DNA of 64,000 bases from Latrodectus hesperus (taxonomy: Eukaryota; Arthropoda; Arachnida; Araneae; Theridiidae): positions 41,650,924-41,714,923 of the forward strand of contig CM075862.1 in assembly GCA_037975125.1 (NCBI GenBank), written 5' to 3'. The notes beneath the pieces are model-generated. The model ran no database searches, was not told the origin of the DNA, and worked only from the letters and a program-made list of their open reading frames with translations. The position numbers and the translations under genes were made by a program. This document shows positions 62,131 to 64,000 of this stretch, piece after piece; the stretch's first letter is position 1; every line of letters starts with the position of its first letter.

Positions 62131-64000
62131 ATTAGAATGAAAGACAACATAGCTATTTTATTTCAAATGTTTTAATTAAAGTTGAAGAAAAGATTTATTT
62201 TTATATGTATATTGTTACCTAATAAATAAATCATCGAAAATATTAATTAATTTTTCTTTTATATTTGTATGGGGTCGTCAAGAAACTCGCAATCATAAAT
62301 GGGGTCGTGAATTACAAAAGTTTAAGAAGCCCTGGTCTAGCTAAATAGGCTATATTTCCATAGATATGTAGCCTAAGTAGAAGATTAAAGCTCCTGAGTA
62401 GGCTATATTTCTGTAATTATTCTTCTAATTATGTTTGAAATGTAGCCTATATTGTTTTTTTAATCAAATGTGAACTCTGACATAAATATATAACTTCTGC
62501 AAAACAGGTTACTAGTAATGAACATTAATAGTTGTCTGTACTTTATTTTTCATTATTTATAATAAAATGAATATACTAGAGTCAAAGCATTGAAGATACT
62601 TTCGATAGGTTACTTTCCTAAATAGTAGTGAAAGCCTTGACTTGGGATTTGGTGAGTTGTATTGTTATTGTTATGATGTATGCTTTTTGAGGAATTTTCT
62701 CTGGTTTTGGTGATGTTTATTACCGCAAAAAATCCGCCAAAGTATATTTTAGAACTAATAGTATAGAAATAAATATAAATGGATAGAAGAAATGGATAAA
62801 TATAAAAGGAATATAAATGGATAAATATAAATAAATAAAATAGCATAGAAATAGGTGAATAAATAGATTGTCTAGAAGTAAAGTTACTTGGAGCAAATGG
62901 TCTTTGAAATGCATATCTTTTTTGAAATTTTAAGAATCTAGAATAATTATGATAAGCTGTCTCAAATTTCTATTTCATACAAAAACTTTTAAGTATTAGT
63001 TTTATGTATCAGTTTTAATATCTTTGAAACTTTTAAATATCAGTTTTTGATAAAGAACAACAATTAAGAGATTGGGATTTACATGTTTGATTGGTTAGAT
63101 ACATTTGATAACTTGATTTTTGATTTTTGTATTATTTATCTATAACTGTTTTCTTCTTATCTTTCTATATTATCTTATTTTGTCTTTTCATTACGCGGAA
63201 GTGCATTACTTCTTTTTTCAATTTTTCTTTAATTAAGCAAAAGGTTTAGCTTGCTATTGGTGTCTCTTGCACTACAAACGTGAGATAAATTGAAACTAAA
63301 AGCTGTAATTCTAGCTTTTTCAGTAGTCATAGTTTTAGAAAATCCTCACCATATTGAGTTGAGTAAAACAAACTTAATATATGGTGATAGAGAATAACTT
63401 CAATACAAATTTTCTCTAGACATCAGAAAGCGACACAGATTTCCATTTTGCCGCAAAAGAAAATGGCGAGAATTCAATTAATATATTTTTAAAGGTCAGC
63501 AATTGCAAATAAATCTCTATAATTAATTCTAGAGAATTAAATAATGAATTTATGAAGAAAATTTTTAAAAAACCTATAAAATTTCAAACACGATTCTAGC
63601 TTGAGATGGGTGTTCATAGTAAGTGTATCAAAGAATAATATCAAATGATATGGACACAAATGGACACATTTTAAATATAACCGAATTGCAAAATATACCT
63701 GTCACGCATCAAATTCTGTGGGATAGCATCGCAACCAGATTCTTATGATTTAATATTGCTGCTTATATTCCTCCAAAAGATGTTGTAGAGAAATTGATTA
63801 AATAAAATGCTATACTAATTTTTGAATTGAGAAGATTTAATAAGAAAAAAGTCATAATGCTTCTCCAGTTCTCGTCACAATACTATGAATTCAAAGTAGA
63901 AAAACTATTTTTCACTAATCATAGAGTTTAACTTTTCACGGACAGGCCTCAGCAATGCAGCAAATATTTTACATTTACTCATAATTCCAGTTATGCCCAA
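62131..64000. other. AT-rich intergenic sequence to the right edge
   Basis: No gene is supported. At 62268-62335 GGGGTCGTGAATTAC and AAAGTTTAAGAAGCCCTGG next to TCTAGC resemble one end of a hAT-type element; the other end was not found. Frames near 62610-62914 are low-complexity Phe/Tyr/Ile runs. Confidence 0.45.

Overview
The window is AT-rich, gene-poor animal nuclear DNA. It holds long poly-A/T and (TA)n or (GT)n arrays, tRNA-derived SINEs, non-LTR and Ty3/gypsy retrotransposons, Tc1-like transposons and small inverted-repeat elements. The Tc1-like transposase that begins MPYSRIRAP and the overall mix suggest a spider, probably an orb-weaver. That assignment is inference from repeat families; no conserved host gene is present to anchor it. 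There are no operons or bacterial signals, and no intact, recognisable host protein-coding gene.

Left part (1-26500). tRNA-type SINEs lie at 318-486, 3508-4275, 19492-19772, 21546-21680, 23790-23960, 25100-25325 and 26171-26450; one is inserted inside another at 3587-3769. A stack of nested transposons occupies 6161-15490. The two ends of a Tc1-like relic lie on either side of a non-LTR fragment and a Ty3/gypsy element (LTRs 7745-8019 and 9812-15150). The right LTR of the gypsy element is itself split by a 5-kb non-LTR retrotransposon (9837-14815) with a 13-bp target-site duplication. That retrotransposon has an intact ORF1 and an ORF2 (endonuclease, reverse transcriptase, RNase H) broken by one frameshift and one stop, and its RNase H has lost a catalytic aspartate.

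Middle part (26500-40600). This is mostly featureless A/T-rich sequence with (TA)n arrays, several perfect hairpins and one decayed Tc1-like relic (37580-38990, minus strand).

Right part (40650-62130). The most unusual content is a direct segmental duplication: block A (about 40650-46210) and block B (about 58320-62130). Each block carries, on the minus strand, related coding-like segments with tandem motifs resembling W-x-LRDWS-x-VI-x-EQ, an intron-like region filled by a degenerate 140-180 bp tandem repeat, and a conserved last segment after a plausible splice acceptor. Both copies carry stops or frameshifts, so they look like a decaying, undescribed gene pair. The 12 kb between them holds two Tc1-like elements (53386-54957 and 55786-57212), SINEs, long microsatellites and four copies of one hAT-like MITE with 8-bp target-site duplications.
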